From: Tateyamaria omphalii
GTDB taxonomy: Bacteria; Pseudomonadota; Alphaproteobacteria; Rhodobacterales; Rhodobacteraceae
Reading direction: 5' to 3'
DNA: 64,000 nt
Assembly: GCF_001969365.1 (NCBI RefSeq)
Contig: NZ_CP019314.1
Span: 14,900 to 78,899, forward strand
The notes below the pieces were generated by a model. That model was given only the letters and a program-made list of their open reading frames with translations. It had not been told where the DNA came from and did not search any database. The translations under genes and the position numbers were made by a program. This document shows positions 1 through 8,550 of the stretch, one piece after another; within the stretch, counting starts at the first letter, position 1, and every line of letters begins with the position of its first letter.

Positions 1-238
1 CGCCGGGCGTGCGCGTGATCATGTCCTGCAGATCCGCGTCCCCGCGACGCTCCAGGTCCTCTCCGGTCTCGATCGCGGCCGAGGTGGGGCTGTCCTGCAC
101 CGTGCGCGACTGCAACTCGCCCCGCAGGATCAGGGTGCCCAGATCAACGGGCGCGCCCTCCTCCTGCGCGGCAGCAAGGGTGGCATTCAGGGCAAACGTC
201 GAAACGCCGCCCACCAAAAGGGGGGAAAGGGCTCTCAT
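1..238 (-). CDS. TonB-dependent outer membrane receptor, N-terminal part (runs off the window)
   Basis: The reading frame starts at the ATG whose complement is at 236-238 and is still open at base 1, so only about 79 residues are visible. They show a signal peptide (MRALSPLLVGGVSTFALNAT, then LAAAQ) followed by a TonB-box/plug start: LGTLILRGE, a DSPTSAA stretch and LERRGDADLQDMI. This order is typical of the plug domain of TonB-dependent receptors and closely resembles the receptor at 9988-12033. It is divergent from the small membrane protein and PepSY gene at 440-2355, and a TonB/ExbBD operon lies nearby, so haem or ferric-siderophore uptake is likely. The exact ligand cannot be read from this fragment. 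Confidence 0.8.
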   Translation of the reverse strand, partial: MRALSPLLVGGVSTFALNATLAAAQEEGAPVDLGTLILRGELQSRTVQDSPTSAAIETGEDLERRGDADLQDMITRTPG

Positions 239-439
239 ATCCAGCTCCGGAAAACGCGTGTTGTGGGTGAGTGTCTGGCGCGGACCGGGGTCGTCGCTGG
301 ATGGCTGCGGCCCAGCATCCATTTCCTGACAAAAATTGCAAGGTACTCCGTTTTCCGGCCCCTCACATCTCGCCATCCGCATCGCAATGCACTATGTTCA
401 ATCGCGACATGCCAGCCACGCACGCCGCGTCGCCAGCCG

Positions 440-784
440 ATGACCAAAGCGGATGACATGCAGGCACGGCTCACCCTCCCCCGCAGCGGACAGCTCTGGA
501 TAGAAACGCGCGTGCGTCGGCACGAAACGCTCTGGCGCTGGATCCTGGCGGGGCCGGCGGCCCTGATCCTGTCGATCCTCGCGATGGCCGGGCTGCCCAC
601 GATCCTGCCCGCAGGCGCAGGCGGCATAAACCACCTTGTCCTGCCCGTGGTCCTGTTCCCGCTCCTCTGGGCCAGCTTCGTGGTCTGGCCCGTCGCCACA
701 ACACGACCGGGTCGCGTGGCCACAACCTACCTGGCGCTCACCGCGCTCCTGCTGCTGCTCATCACCCTGGCATTCCTGACATGA
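440..784 (+). CDS. small three-helix membrane protein preceding a PepSY gene
   Basis: The product is 114 aa with a short charged N-terminus and three hydrophobic segments (about residues 34-58, 64-88 and 95-114), ending almost at the last helix. I chose the ATG at 440 because the upstream extension of this frame is arginine-rich and reads like non-coding sequence. Its stop overlaps the ATG of the PepSY gene by four bases (ATGA), so the two are translationally coupled. Small membrane proteins often precede PepSY membrane proteins in iron-uptake clusters of Rhodobacterales. No catalytic motif is visible; a role as a partner of the PepSY protein is inferred from position only. Confidence 0.7.
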   Translation: MTKADDMQARLTLPRSGQLWIETRVRRHETLWRWILAGPAALILSILAMAGLPTILPAGAGGINHLVLPVVLFPLLWASFVVWPVATTRPGRVATTYLALTALLLLLITLAFLT

Positions 785-2355
785 GCGGCGCCGCACACGC
801 CACCAAACGGCTCGTCGCCCTGCACGGCTGGTCGGCCACGCTGCTGGCCATCCTGCTTTACGTGGTAATGCTCACCGGCACGATTGTCGTACTCGACAAC
901 GAAATCACGGAATGGAGCGCGGGACACACCGAAACCGCGCCCATCTTCGGCCCCCGCACCGACGAACTGGTCAGCCGCTTTGCCGCCCAGGTCCCGCCGG
1001 AACTGCACGAAACGGTGTTTCTGTCGGGCGGCAGCAACGGCACGCTCAGCCTGTTCTTCGGGGCACCGCAACCGCACCCCGATGGGGGAACCCAACGGTT
1101 CGGGCGCGGCTTCCTCGTCGATCCGCAAACGGGCGTGCTGCACGCCGCGCGCGTCGGCTTTTTCAGCGACGTGGTCAGCCACCGGCCCGAGCAGGCGTTT
1201 TCCCACTTCCTCGTCGACCTGCATGTGCAACTGCACGTGCCAGGGCGTTGGGGGCTCTACCTGACGGGGATCCTGGGCGTCACGATGCTGGTGGCGGCGA
1301 TCACCGGTGTGCTGATCCACAAACACATCTTGCGCGACCTCTTCACCACCGAACGGCCCGGCGCGCGGCTGGTGTCGTTCCGGGACAGGCACACGCTGGC
1401 GGGGGTCTGGTCCCTGCCCTTTGCGGTGCTCTTGTCGTTCACCGGCGCCTTCCTCAGCTTTGCCATCTCACTGGGGCTGCCGGTGGTGGCCCTTGTGGCC
1501 TTCGGCGGCGATCAGGACACGGCGCTCGCGACCGTGCTTGGCGCGCGCCCCACTGTCGACAGCACGCTGTCGGCCATGGCCGACCTCACCACCATCTTTG
1601 CCGACGCGACCCTGCGCGCAGGCGCGCCCGTCGGCGGGGCAGAGATCAACGATTACGGCACAGCCGGGGCAGTGGTCAGCACGTTTCACGCCGCCGCAGA
1701 GGGGGCGTTGATCGCCACCAACCTCGACTACAGCGGCACCACGGGCGCCTTTCTCGACACCCGCCAGATCGTGGGCACCGAACCATCGGCAGGCTCCGCC
1801 CTCGCGGCCCTCATGGCGCCGCTGCATTTCGGCAATTTCGCCGGATGGTGGTCGCGGATCATCTGGGTGGGGCTGGGCGGTGCGATGACCTACACCATCG
1901 TGTCGGGCATGCAGCTCTGGCTGCGGCGGCGCGAAAACGACCCCGCGTGGCAGCACGGCGCCCGCGCGCTCAGCCTCGTGGCCTGGGGCCTGCCGCTGGT
2001 CATCGTCGTGACGGGACATGCCTCGCTGGTGGCGCTGCTGACGGACGACCCGAACGCTTGGGTGCCGCGCGTGTTTGTGTGGGGATGCCTCGCTGTGCTG
2101 GGCTATGGTGCGGTGACATTCAAACACCCACTGGAACGGCTCAACCGCACGCTTGGCACCGCAACGGGCCTCTCCCTCCTGCTCCTGCCGGTCACGCGCC
2201 TGCAAACCGGCGGCCTGTCCTGGGGCGAGGCGCTGATGTGGGGCGGCGATTCCGTGCTGGTGATCGACGCCACCTGCCTTGCGCTCGGCCTCGTCTGTCT
2301 GTTTGCACTGCGGCGCCAGCGCAGCACCCAACCGGCTGCCGCGCCCGCAGAATGA
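781..2355 (+). CDS. PepSY-associated transmembrane protein (PiuB/FoxB-like, possible ferric-siderophore reductase)
   Basis: The protein has 524 aa. It opens with a basic, histidine-containing segment and a first helix (LHGWSATLLAILLYVVML), followed by a soluble periplasmic loop containing HLPE-like PepSY sequence (LHVQLHVPGRWGLY around residues 147-160). Further helices lie near residues 165, 205, 360 and 395-500. Histidines at helix ends (LHG, HKH, LHFGNFAGWW) fit the haem-binding pattern proposed for this family. Family members sit next to TonB receptors and are thought to reduce ferric chelates at the inner membrane. Here it is coupled to the small protein upstream and followed by an HmoA-like gene, supporting a role in haem or iron assimilation. 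Enzymatic activity is inferred. Confidence 0.82.
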   Translation: MSGAAHATKRLVALHGWSATLLAILLYVVMLTGTIVVLDNEITEWSAGHTETAPIFGPRTDELVSRFAAQVPPELHETVFLSGGSNGTLSLFFGAPQPHPDGGTQRFGRGFLVDPQTGVLHAARVGFFSDVVSHRPEQAFSHFLVDLHVQLHVPGRWGLYLTGILGVTMLVAAITGVLIHKHILRDLFTTERPGARLVSFRDRHTLAGVWSLPFAVLLSFTGAFLSFAISLGLPVVALVAFGGDQDTALATVLGARPTVDSTLSAMADLTTIFADATLRAGAPVGGAEINDYGTAGAVVSTFHAAAEGALIATNLDYSGTTGAFLDTRQIVGTEPSAGSALAALMAPLHFGNFAGWWSRIIWVGLGGAMTYTIVSGMQLWLRRRENDPAWQHGARALSLVAWGLPLVIVVTGHASLVALLTDDPNAWVPRVFVWGCLAVLGYGAVTFKHPLERLNRTLGTATGLSLLLLPVTRLQTGGLSWGEALMWGGDSVLVIDATCLALGLVCLFALRRQRSTQPAAAPAE

Positions 2356-2423
2356 CGCACTGGAAAGCGACCCGAACAAATGCCATCTGACACGTAACAC
2401 CGACCAGATCAAAGGACGCCACC

Positions 2424-2744
2424 ATGTACATCGCCATGAACCGCTTCACCGTCGCCGCCAACAATGCCGAGGCGTTCGAGGCGCTTTGGCTGGGCCGCGA
2501 CAGCCACCTCAAAACCATGGACGGGTTCGTCGAGTTTCAGATGCTCAAGGGGCCGGAGGATGAGGACGGCACACGGCTCTACGCCTCGCACACCGTCTGG
2601 GCGTCCGAAGACGCCTTTCGCGCCTGGACCCGCTCCGATGCCTTCCGCGCGGCCCACAAAGACGCAGGCAGCACCGCCAAGCTGCACGAGGGCGCGCCAA
2701 AGTTCGAAGGGTTCTCGGTCATCCAGGAAATCGCCGCAGACTAG
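2424..2744 (+). CDS. antibiotic biosynthesis monooxygenase-fold protein, HmoA/IsdG-like haem monooxygenase
   Basis: This 106-aa protein has the dimeric alpha/beta-barrel ABM fold, seen from MYIAMNRFTV at the start, the LYASHTVWAS strand and the DAFRAWTRSDAFRAAH helix. Members of this subgroup (HmoA, HmoB, IsdG) bind haem and open the ring to release iron. It follows the PepSY gene by 68 bases on the same strand and has a weak upstream AAAGGA ribosome site. With the TonB receptor and ExbBD-TonB operon, this makes haem turnover the most economical reading. It converges with the Sel1-type gene, leaving a 10-base gap. A non-haem ABM function cannot be excluded. Confidence 0.75.
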   Translation: MYIAMNRFTVAANNAEAFEALWLGRDSHLKTMDGFVEFQMLKGPEDEDGTRLYASHTVWASEDAFRAWTRSDAFRAAHKDAGSTAKLHEGAPKFEGFSVIQEIAAD

Positions 2745-2754
2745 CGGCACGGGG

Positions 2755-3198
2755 TCACGGTCTGTCGCAAGCGCCGGGGACCTGATGCGCGTCATCTACC
2801 CCCGGCATCATCATGGCCAGCAGCGCCGCACAGGGCGAAGCCACCGCAGCGCCGTCCGCCTTTGATCTGGCAAGAACACTCTGCGCGTCCGGATGCCCCG
2901 CCGCCGCCGCTTGTTCAAGATATGCCGCGCCCCGCGCCTGTGCCTGCGCGTTGCAACCCTCCTCCGTCAGTCGCCCGCCCAGATAAGCCATCGCACCCAC
3001 ATCGCCGCGCATTGCCAAACGCTCCAGCGGGTACAGTGCAACGCCACCACATATCGGCTGGCCTGAATGTTCGGGTTTGGGCCACAGGATCAGCGCGACC
3101 ATCAGCGCACAGGCCAACAGCACGAACATCAGGCACAGATACTGCACGATCTGCCGCGCCTCATCGGATCCTGCTCTGCGCGCGGCCAACCGCCTCAC
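2755..3198 (-). CDS. single-helix membrane protein with Sel1-like repeats
   Basis: The protein has 147 aa and starts with GTG; the GTG overlaps the TonB stop (GTGA). One transmembrane helix near residues 19-40 is followed by a periplasmic part with two short Sel1/TPR-like units (LAMRGDVGAMAYLG and LEQAAAAGHPDAQSVLA). It is the last gene of the exbB-exbD-exbD-tonB operon, so it probably acts with the TonB complex, for example as a scaffold. That role is inference: Sel1 repeats only show a protein-interaction surface. Confidence 0.7.
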   Translation of the reverse strand: MRRLAARRAGSDEARQIVQYLCLMFVLLACALMVALILWPKPEHSGQPICGGVALYPLERLAMRGDVGAMAYLGGRLTEEGCNAQAQARGAAYLEQAAAAGHPDAQSVLARSKADGAAVASPCAALLAMMMPGVDDAHQVPGACDRP

Positions 3199-4133
3199 CT
3201 CCCCTGGATCTGGATGGAAAAGGACCGCTGCGCGCCCTGTGGCGGGGCCGGGAACGGGGCCGCGCGCTGGATCACCTGCATGGCCGCCCGGTCCAACTCG
3301 GCAGAGCCGGAACTGCGCGCCACCGACACCGCGCTCAAGCCCCCGTTTGACGCCACGCGGAACGCGACTGTCGCGGCCCCCTGCGCGCCCACACGCGGGC
3401 GGCGCACCCTCTGGATGCGGCGCATGATCTGGCCGGGATAGTTCGATATGGCCGCATTGCCCGCCTGCGTCGCCCCCTGCCCGGTCGCGCGCTGCGCTGG
3501 CGCCGACGCGGCGCCGTCCGTCTGCCCGGCCTGCGCATTCGTCTGGGCCTGATTGCCACGTGGCGATGGCGCGTCGGGCGTTCGGGTGGCCGTCCGCGTG
3601 GTTTCACGCGGCGCGGGCGGCGGATCCTCCGGCTTGTTCCGCGCCTCGAATGCCCGGCTGCGCACCTGCGGGCGCAAGGACTGGGTCACCTCCATCTGAT
3701 CCGGCTCTTCGGCGGTCAGGGTCTCCGGTGCGGTTGCCGGTGCCTGCTCGGGCGTTGTGGTCGTTTCTGGCGTAACGCGCAGCGTCGGCTCCGGCACGGG
3801 CGCCATTACAGACGTGGGAACATCGGCCTCCCGAGGCGGCCGCGCCGCCGTCACCTCCACGGGCGCGACAGGCTGCACAGGCTCCGGCGGCGCAATCTCC
3901 TCTGCCATATCCTCCACCGGCACGGGCTCGGTCACCTCGGTCGCCTCCACACCGGACAGGGTCCCCTGCGCCAGATCCGCAAAGCCGTCGCCCAGCGACG
4001 CCTCCACCGCCCCAACCTGCCCGCCTTCCATCTGGACCTCTTCGGTCAGATCCAACCGCATCACCCCGCCCAGATGCAGACCCGCCGCCACGGCAAAGGC
4101 ACCAAAGGCGACACGGCGCGACGCAAACCTCAT
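3195..4133 (-). CDS. tonB: energy transducer TonB
   Basis: The protein has 312 aa: a short N-terminal membrane anchor (about residues 8-26), a long Pro/Glu/Thr-rich spacer (about 70-215) that spans the periplasm, and a C-terminal TonB domain from about residue 230 (YPGQIMRRIQRVRRPRVG, then AFRVASNGGLSAVSVARSSG and the final FPAPPQG). TonB couples the proton-motive force harvested by ExbBD to outer membrane receptors. It sits directly after two exbD genes with an ATGA-type overlap and close to two TonB-dependent receptors on this replicon, so it is probably a dedicated, haem-locus TonB. Confidence 0.92.
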   Translation of the reverse strand: MRFASRRVAFGAFAVAAGLHLGGVMRLDLTEEVQMEGGQVGAVEASLGDGFADLAQGTLSGVEATEVTEPVPVEDMAEEIAPPEPVQPVAPVEVTAARPPREADVPTSVMAPVPEPTLRVTPETTTTPEQAPATAPETLTAEEPDQMEVTQSLRPQVRSRAFEARNKPEDPPPAPRETTRTATRTPDAPSPRGNQAQTNAQAGQTDGAASAPAQRATGQGATQAGNAAISNYPGQIMRRIQRVRRPRVGAQGAATVAFRVASNGGLSAVSVARSSGSAELDRAAMQVIQRAAPFPAPPQGAQRSFSIQIQGR

Positions 4134-4510
4134 TGCAGCGCCCTCTCGGTCACGATGATGACACGGCCCGCCCCCGCCCGGCGCAGATCACGGCCCAGAC
4201 GCACCAGATCAGCAGCAGGCAAGTCCCGATCCGGCACGATCCGCACCTCCTCCCGCGCCTCCGGGTCCAGCCCGGCCAAATAGCCCTCAGCATCCGCCTG
4301 CGCGGCGCCGCGATAGACCATCTGCCCATCCGCGTGGATCACCAACGCGTCAGGTGGCGCGCGTCCCTCAAGATCATCGGTCCGCACCAGCGCCAGATCC
4401 CGCTCCAGCGGCGCGGCCAGCGTGCCCGCCACCATGAAAAAGACAAGCATCAGGAACACGATGTTGATCAGCGCGATGGTCGGCTCGCGGGTCTGCCGGC
4501 GCGCACGCAT
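4130..4510 (-). CDS. ExbD/TolR-type biopolymer transport protein with Asn in place of the helix Asp
   Basis: The protein has 126 aa, with a cytoplasmic N-terminus, one helix (IALINIVFLMLVFFMVAGTL, residues 12-31) and a periplasmic ExbD domain. ExbD normally has an aspartate in the helix that carries protons; here the aligned residue is Asn16, while the neighbouring paralogue (4510-4881) keeps Asp18. It probably forms a mixed ExbD complex with that paralogue and the shared ExbB. It overlaps tonB downstream (ATGA) and shares one base (TGATG) with the upstream exbD. The family assignment is firm; the effect of Asn16 is untested here. Confidence 0.88.
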   Translation of the reverse strand: MRARRQTREPTIALINIVFLMLVFFMVAGTLAAPLERDLALVRTDDLEGRAPPDALVIHADGQMVYRGAAQADAEGYLAGLDPEAREEVRIVPDRDLPAADLVRLGRDLRRAGAGRVIIVTERALQ

Positions 4511-4881
4511 CAGCCCTGCCCCAGCACGGTGATCTGCAACCCCGGCACGCCCCGCAGCACCACCAACAGGTCGGTCAACCGCTGCGCCGTCACCCCGTCC
4601 TGCAGGCTCACGATCACCGGCTGCCCCCCCTCCATCGCCGCCGCCAACGCCTCCAACGGCACGGGCGCACCGTTCAACGCCACCGCATCCTCGGCCAGCT
4701 GCAAAAACAGCGGCGGCACCGGCGACACCTCCGCCCCCTGCCCCGCACCACCCGCGGTCAACTCCACCTCTGCAAAGGTTGAAAAGGTCGATGTGAGCAT
4801 GAAAAACAGAAGCAGCAAAAAGATGACATCAATCAACGACGTCATCGACACCCGCCGCCGGATCTGGCGCGCCCTAGCCAC
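4510..4881 (-). CDS. exbD: ExbD biopolymer transport protein (canonical)
   Basis: The protein has 123 aa. Its single helix, SLIDVIFLLLLFFMLTSTF at about residues 15-33, contains Asp18, the conserved proton-carrying residue of ExbD/TolR/MotB stators. The periplasmic domain follows (VELTAGG onward). It overlaps exbB by eight bases and touches the second exbD. With exbB it should form the inner-membrane motor that energises TonB. The exbD designation rather than tolR follows from the tonB gene in the same operon and the absence of tolA or tolB. Confidence 0.9.
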   Translation of the reverse strand: MARARQIRRRVSMTSLIDVIFLLLLFFMLTSTFSTFAEVELTAGGAGQGAEVSPVPPLFLQLAEDAVALNGAPVPLEALAAAMEGGQPVIVSLQDGVTAQRLTDLLVVLRGVPGLQITVLGQG

Positions 4882-5527
4882 GGACCGGCTCCATACCAGT
4901 CTCTAACACAGGCGAATCGGCTCGTCCTACGGGCGCCACAACGGTCAGTACAAAGCCCTCCGCCGCCACACGCTCGGCCTCCATCCGCCCCTCGAACCAT
5001 GCCAGCACCAGCGCCGTGGGCATGGCCACCGCCAGGCCGACCGCCGTGGTCAACAACGCCACCCAGATGCCGCCCGCCAGGATCGACGGATCCACCTGCG
5101 CCCCCGCTGCCTGCAACGCCTGAAACGCCTCGATCATGCCCAGGACCGTGCCAAAGAGGCCCAGCAGGGGCGCCAACTGCGCCACCGTCTCCAAAAACCG
5201 AAACCCGCGCTCCAGCCGCGAAAACCGGGCCTCCGCCATGGCCTGCAACCGGTCCCGGCCAAGGCCATCAAACCCGGCCTCAACCACACCGGCCAGATAA
5301 CTCCGGGACGGGGCCAGCGCCGCGCGCGCCCCGCCTCGATCCCCCGAATCCCACGCCATCACCGCCGCACGCACCGCCGCATGACGGCCCACATGGGCCG
5401 CCGAAAACTGCCACAGCTTGTACAGAACCACAGCCAGGGTGACGACCGACACCACGCCCAGCACCAGCACCACCGGCCCACCAAGGTCCAGCACAGCACG
5501 CAATTGCCCAAGAACAAGATCCAGCAT
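4874..5527 (-). CDS. exbB: ExbB/MotA/TolQ proton channel protein
   Basis: The protein has 217 aa with three helices (about residues 14-36, 112-135 and 150-175). The conserved channel segments are recognisable: LAPLLGLFGTVLGMIEAF and GIWVALLTTAVGLAVAMP. ExbB surrounds an ExbD dimer and conducts protons. It is the first gene of the exbB-exbD-exbD-tonB-sel1 operon after the small periplasmic protein, whose stop it meets at base 5527 (TGATG). Confidence 0.92.
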   Translation of the reverse strand: MLDLVLGQLRAVLDLGGPVVLVLGVVSVVTLAVVLYKLWQFSAAHVGRHAAVRAAVMAWDSGDRGGARAALAPSRSYLAGVVEAGFDGLGRDRLQAMAEARFSRLERGFRFLETVAQLAPLLGLFGTVLGMIEAFQALQAAGAQVDPSILAGGIWVALLTTAVGLAVAMPTALVLAWFEGRMEAERVAAEGFVLTVVAPVGRADSPVLETGMEPVRG

Positions 5528-5952
5528 CAGCCCAGCACCTCGATCTCAACCCGGCTCCTCAGCACCAGACCGGCGGCACAGACGCCCGCCTCCAGCCCCT
5601 CGGCCTCACAGGTGTGCAACCCGTTGAACAGCACGCGGCCCAGACCGTCACAGGCGACATCGGGCACCGCAAACTGCCGCACACGCGGACGACCCACCGG
5701 CAACGCGCCAAAATCAAACAGGGTCAGCCGATCCACCTGGCCCGACGCATCAAACAACACGGTCTCATAGACAAGCTGATCAATGGCCATCTCATGCCCG
5801 TTTGTGACCATGAAGGTCAGCGTACAGGCGCTGTCGCTCTCGGTTACGGTGTTCAATTCGATGGCGATCTTTCCGGTCAGATCACCCTCTTGCGCCGCCG
5901 CTCCTGATGCGGTGAGCGCCAATGCCACCAGACGCGCAAAACCCGTGCCCAT
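5527..5952 (-). CDS. secreted protein of unknown function leading the exbB-tonB operon
   Basis: The protein has 141 aa. It starts with a signal peptide (residues 1-21, ending GAAAQ) and then a beta-rich domain with four cysteines (Cys43, Cys100, Cys114 and Cys124 approximately), which could form two disulphides. The ATG at 5952 has a good AAGGAG site six bases upstream. It abuts exbB, so it should be co-expressed with the TonB motor. I do not recognise a family with known function. A periplasmic accessory role in haem uptake is a guess from position. Confidence 0.72.
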   Translation of the reverse strand: MGTGFARLVALALTASGAAAQEGDLTGKIAIELNTVTESDSACTLTFMVTNGHEMAIDQLVYETVLFDASGQVDRLTLFDFGALPVGRPRVRQFAVPDVACDGLGRVLFNGLHTCEAEGLEAGVCAAGLVLRSRVEIEVLG

Positions 5953-6005
5953 GCCATGCTCCTTGGTTCCAGAGTGGGATGACCTGGCAAGGCAGCTGGG
6001 GACCC

Positions 6006-6019
6006 GTTAACCCCTTAAC
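6006..6019. promoter_or_regulatory. inverted repeat GTTAA-CCCC-TTAAC in the exb/repA divergent promoter region
   Basis: A perfect 5-bp inverted repeat lies 54 bases upstream of the secreted-protein start and about 210 bases upstream of repA. It could be an operator for the iron operon or for RepA autoregulation. No known consensus was matched, so it is reported as structure only. Confidence 0.3.
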
Positions 6020-6226
6020 AACCATGTCTGCACGAGCGGCGCAATACCTGATAGAAAGACTAGGACAAAGCAGCGCGGCAGCTTGTGGCACCAGGATCAA
6101 CAACCGCCAGATGTAGATAAGTCTTGCACGAATCCCGCAAGTCAGCCAATAGTCACGGAAAAAGACGGTCAAACGGTGAAAAGCGTGACCGACAAACACA
6201 GGCAGGTGGCAGAGGAACCGGGGCAG

Positions 6227-7414
6227 ATGGACGGCACGCGCACGCAAAATGACCTCAATTCCGTCATTCGGCAACACTCCGAATGGCTGGCCACGCAATT
6301 GCACGCCCAACGCGAAAGCCTGTTCCCCCCCGATGCAGCGAAACAGATGCGCAAGTTCACCAGTGGTGAGGCCGCGACCCTGCTCGGCGTCGGCGACAGC
6401 TACCTGCGCAAACTGCATCTTGAGGGGCGCGGCCCCTCGCCCGAGGTTACATCGGGCAACCGCCGCCTGTATTCTGCGGCCGATATTCAGTCTCTGAGAC
6501 GCACGTTAGAGACGACCGCCCGCCGTCCCGGCGAATACCTGCCCGGCCGCCGCGAGGGTGACGAGATGCAGGTTATCGGCGTGATGAACTTCAAGGGCGG
6601 CTCGGGCAAGACCACCACTGCGGCCCACCTCTCCCAGCGCCTCGCGCTCAAGGGGTATCGTGTCCTCGCCATTGACCTCGACCCGCAGGCGTCTCTGTCA
6701 GCCCTGCACGGGGTCCAGCCCGAATATGATCTGCCAGAGGGCGGCACGCTCTATGACGCGATCCGGTACGAAGATCCCGCGCCCATCAGTTCGGTCATCC
6801 GCAAAACGTATATTCCCGGCCTTGATCTGATCCCCGGCAATCTCGAACTGATGGAATTCGAACACGACACCCCGCGCGCGCTTGCGACCGGGGCGGCGGG
6901 GCTGTTCTTTTTTCGGGTCAAACAGGCTCTGACACAAGTTGATTGCGACTATGACGTCGTGGTCATCGACTGCCCGCCGCAGCTTGGCTTTCTGACCATG
7001 TCGGCCCTGTCCGCGGCAACCGGCGTGCTGGTGACGATCCACCCCGAAATGCTCGACGTGATGTCGATGTCCCAATTCCTGCGCATGACCGCCGATCTGA
7101 TGGACGTGATTGCAGAAAGCGGCGCCGACATGAAACACGACTGGATGCGCTATCTGCTCACCCGTTACGAACCGGCTGATGCGCCGCAAAACCGTGTCGT
7201 GGCCTTCTTGCGGACGATGTATGGCGATCATGTGCTGAACGCGCCCATGCTGAAATCCACCGCCATCTCGGATGCGGGGCTGACGAAACAGACACTTTAC
7301 GAGGTCGAACGCTCCGCCTTCACCCGCTCCACCTATGACCGCGCAATGGAAAGCCTGAACGCGGTCAACGATGAAATATCGACCCTGATACAGGCAACCT
7401 GGGGGCGCACATGA
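6227..7414 (+). CDS. repA: plasmid partitioning ATPase RepA (ParA-type)
   Basis: The protein has 395 aa. I chose the ATG at 6227 because the family starts just before the DLNSVIRQHSEWLATQL helix and an AGAGGA site lies ten bases upstream. An N-terminal MerR-like helix-turn-helix (residues about 43-90, KFTSGEAATLLGVGDSYLRK) is followed by the ParA ATPase: deviant Walker A KGGSGKT at 123-129 and VIDCPPQLGF as Walker B. RepA binds ATP, moves plasmid copies with RepB/parS and represses the repABC promoter. It overlaps repB by four bases (ATGA). Confidence 0.96.
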   Translation: MDGTRTQNDLNSVIRQHSEWLATQLHAQRESLFPPDAAKQMRKFTSGEAATLLGVGDSYLRKLHLEGRGPSPEVTSGNRRLYSAADIQSLRRTLETTARRPGEYLPGRREGDEMQVIGVMNFKGGSGKTTTAAHLSQRLALKGYRVLAIDLDPQASLSALHGVQPEYDLPEGGTLYDAIRYEDPAPISSVIRKTYIPGLDLIPGNLELMEFEHDTPRALATGAAGLFFFRVKQALTQVDCDYDVVVIDCPPQLGFLTMSALSAATGVLVTIHPEMLDVMSMSQFLRMTADLMDVIAESGADMKHDWMRYLLTRYEPADAPQNRVVAFLRTMYGDHVLNAPMLKSTAISDAGLTKQTLYEVERSAFTRSTYDRAMESLNAVNDEISTLIQATWGRT

Positions 7415-8415
7415 GCGAAAATCGCAAGAAACGCCTGTCGATGCTTGACAGTCTGGCCGCGGCGCAGGCCCCTGCCCCGTCCAGTTCGATGATGACCACG
7501 AACCGCGCCTTGCGGTCCGCGCGGGACGCGGTCGATGCGCATCACGTGTGGGACCTGGACCCATGGGCCATCGACGATTTGCGACCCGAGGACCGGATGG
7601 AGGCGGGAGATCTCCACGATCTGCGCGACGCGATCGAAGCCAACGGCCAGACCGTGCCGATCCTTGTGCGTCGCAACCCCGAGGACGCCGACCGTTACCT
7701 TTTGGTCTACGGGCGACGTCGGCTCGAGGCGATCCGCCAGTCCGACAAGGTCGACAAGGTGCGCGCGCTTGTGGCCACGCTTGATGACCACGAGGCCGTG
7801 CGCGCCCAGATTTCTGAAAACATGGCGCGCCGCGACCTGACATTTATCGAAAAGGCCCTTTTTGCCCGCGCGCTGGTCGACGGCAGCTTTGGCACCCAGG
7901 CACAGGTGGCCGAGGTGTTGACGGTGAGCAAATCCGCCATCTCCATGGCCCTCGCTGTCGTCGATGTCGTCAGCGTCGATCTCGCCCGCGCCATCGGCCC
8001 CGCGCCCGGCGTCGGGCGCCCCCGCTGGGACACCCTTGCCCGCGCGATAGAAACAACCGGCGCAGATGTCAGCTACCTGATCCCCATTGCCCGCGACACC
8101 CATGACAAGGCCGCGCTCGACGCCGTCACCGACCCGATGGGCCCCTTGCACGAAGATCCGTCCATCACGGCATTCGAAGCCGTTTTGGCCTATTTAGAGA
8201 CGAAAAAGCCTGTGGTGTCGCAACCCAAGGTGCGCACAAGCGGGAAAAGCCGGACGGTCCACTCCGGCGACCGGCGTATCGGCACCATCAAGCGCATGTC
8301 ACAGGGCGTGCGTCTAGATGTGGATGCGGGCAATTTCGCGGACTGGCTCGAGCACAACGCCGACGCCGTCCTCAAGGAGCTTCACACGCGCTGGCAAACG
8401 CGCGGCGAAGACTAA
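7411..8415 (+). CDS. repB: plasmid partitioning protein RepB (ParB-type)
   Basis: The protein has 334 aa. The ParB nuclease-like N-domain includes GDLHDLRDAIEANGQTVPIL and the GRRRLEA motif (about residues 67-115). It is followed by a helix-turn-helix (QAQVAEVLTVSKSAISMALA, about 163-182) that would read the parS palindromes, and a C-terminal dimerisation part. RepB loads on parS and is the RepA partner. Its start overlaps repA, as is usual in repABC operons. The two likely target sites are at 9777-9836. Confidence 0.95.
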   Translation: MSENRKKRLSMLDSLAAAQAPAPSSSMMTTNRALRSARDAVDAHHVWDLDPWAIDDLRPEDRMEAGDLHDLRDAIEANGQTVPILVRRNPEDADRYLLVYGRRRLEAIRQSDKVDKVRALVATLDDHEAVRAQISENMARRDLTFIEKALFARALVDGSFGTQAQVAEVLTVSKSAISMALAVVDVVSVDLARAIGPAPGVGRPRWDTLARAIETTGADVSYLIPIARDTHDKAALDAVTDPMGPLHEDPSITAFEAVLAYLETKKPVVSQPKVRTSGKSRTVHSGDRRIGTIKRMSQGVRLDVDAGNFADWLEHNADAVLKELHTRWQTRGED

Positions 8416-8451
8416 GGCAGAGCAGTAACCAAAGGAGGCACGCACCAGAAA

Positions 8452-8550
8452 AGGCAAAAGAAAAGGTCCCGCAAAGCGATGGCGCCCCACGAGACCCTTG
8501 TGTTTAGCAGCTTCAAGGTACGATTTCGCGCCCTCCCCCGCAAGTCCCAA
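8452..8550 (-). ncRNA. candidate antisense ctRNA (incA-type) between repB and repC
   Basis: repABC plasmids encode a small counter-transcribed RNA on the opposite strand between repB and repC that limits RepC synthesis. On the minus strand here a strong intrinsic terminator is present: GGTCTCG (8490-8496) pairs with CGGGACC (8465-8471, one G-U pair) and is followed by TTTTCTTTT. The transcript therefore should end near 8455. The 5' end is uncertain; a weak TTGGGA/GAAATC pair around 8548-8520 would start it near 8515. Incompatibility and copy number would be set by this RNA. Confidence 0.6.

Noticed and set aside
912-2390. 492-codon open frame overlapping the PepSY gene
   Set aside because: Rich in Arg, Pro, Gly and His with no hydrophobic or domain pattern; it is a frame shadow of the PepSY coding sequence.
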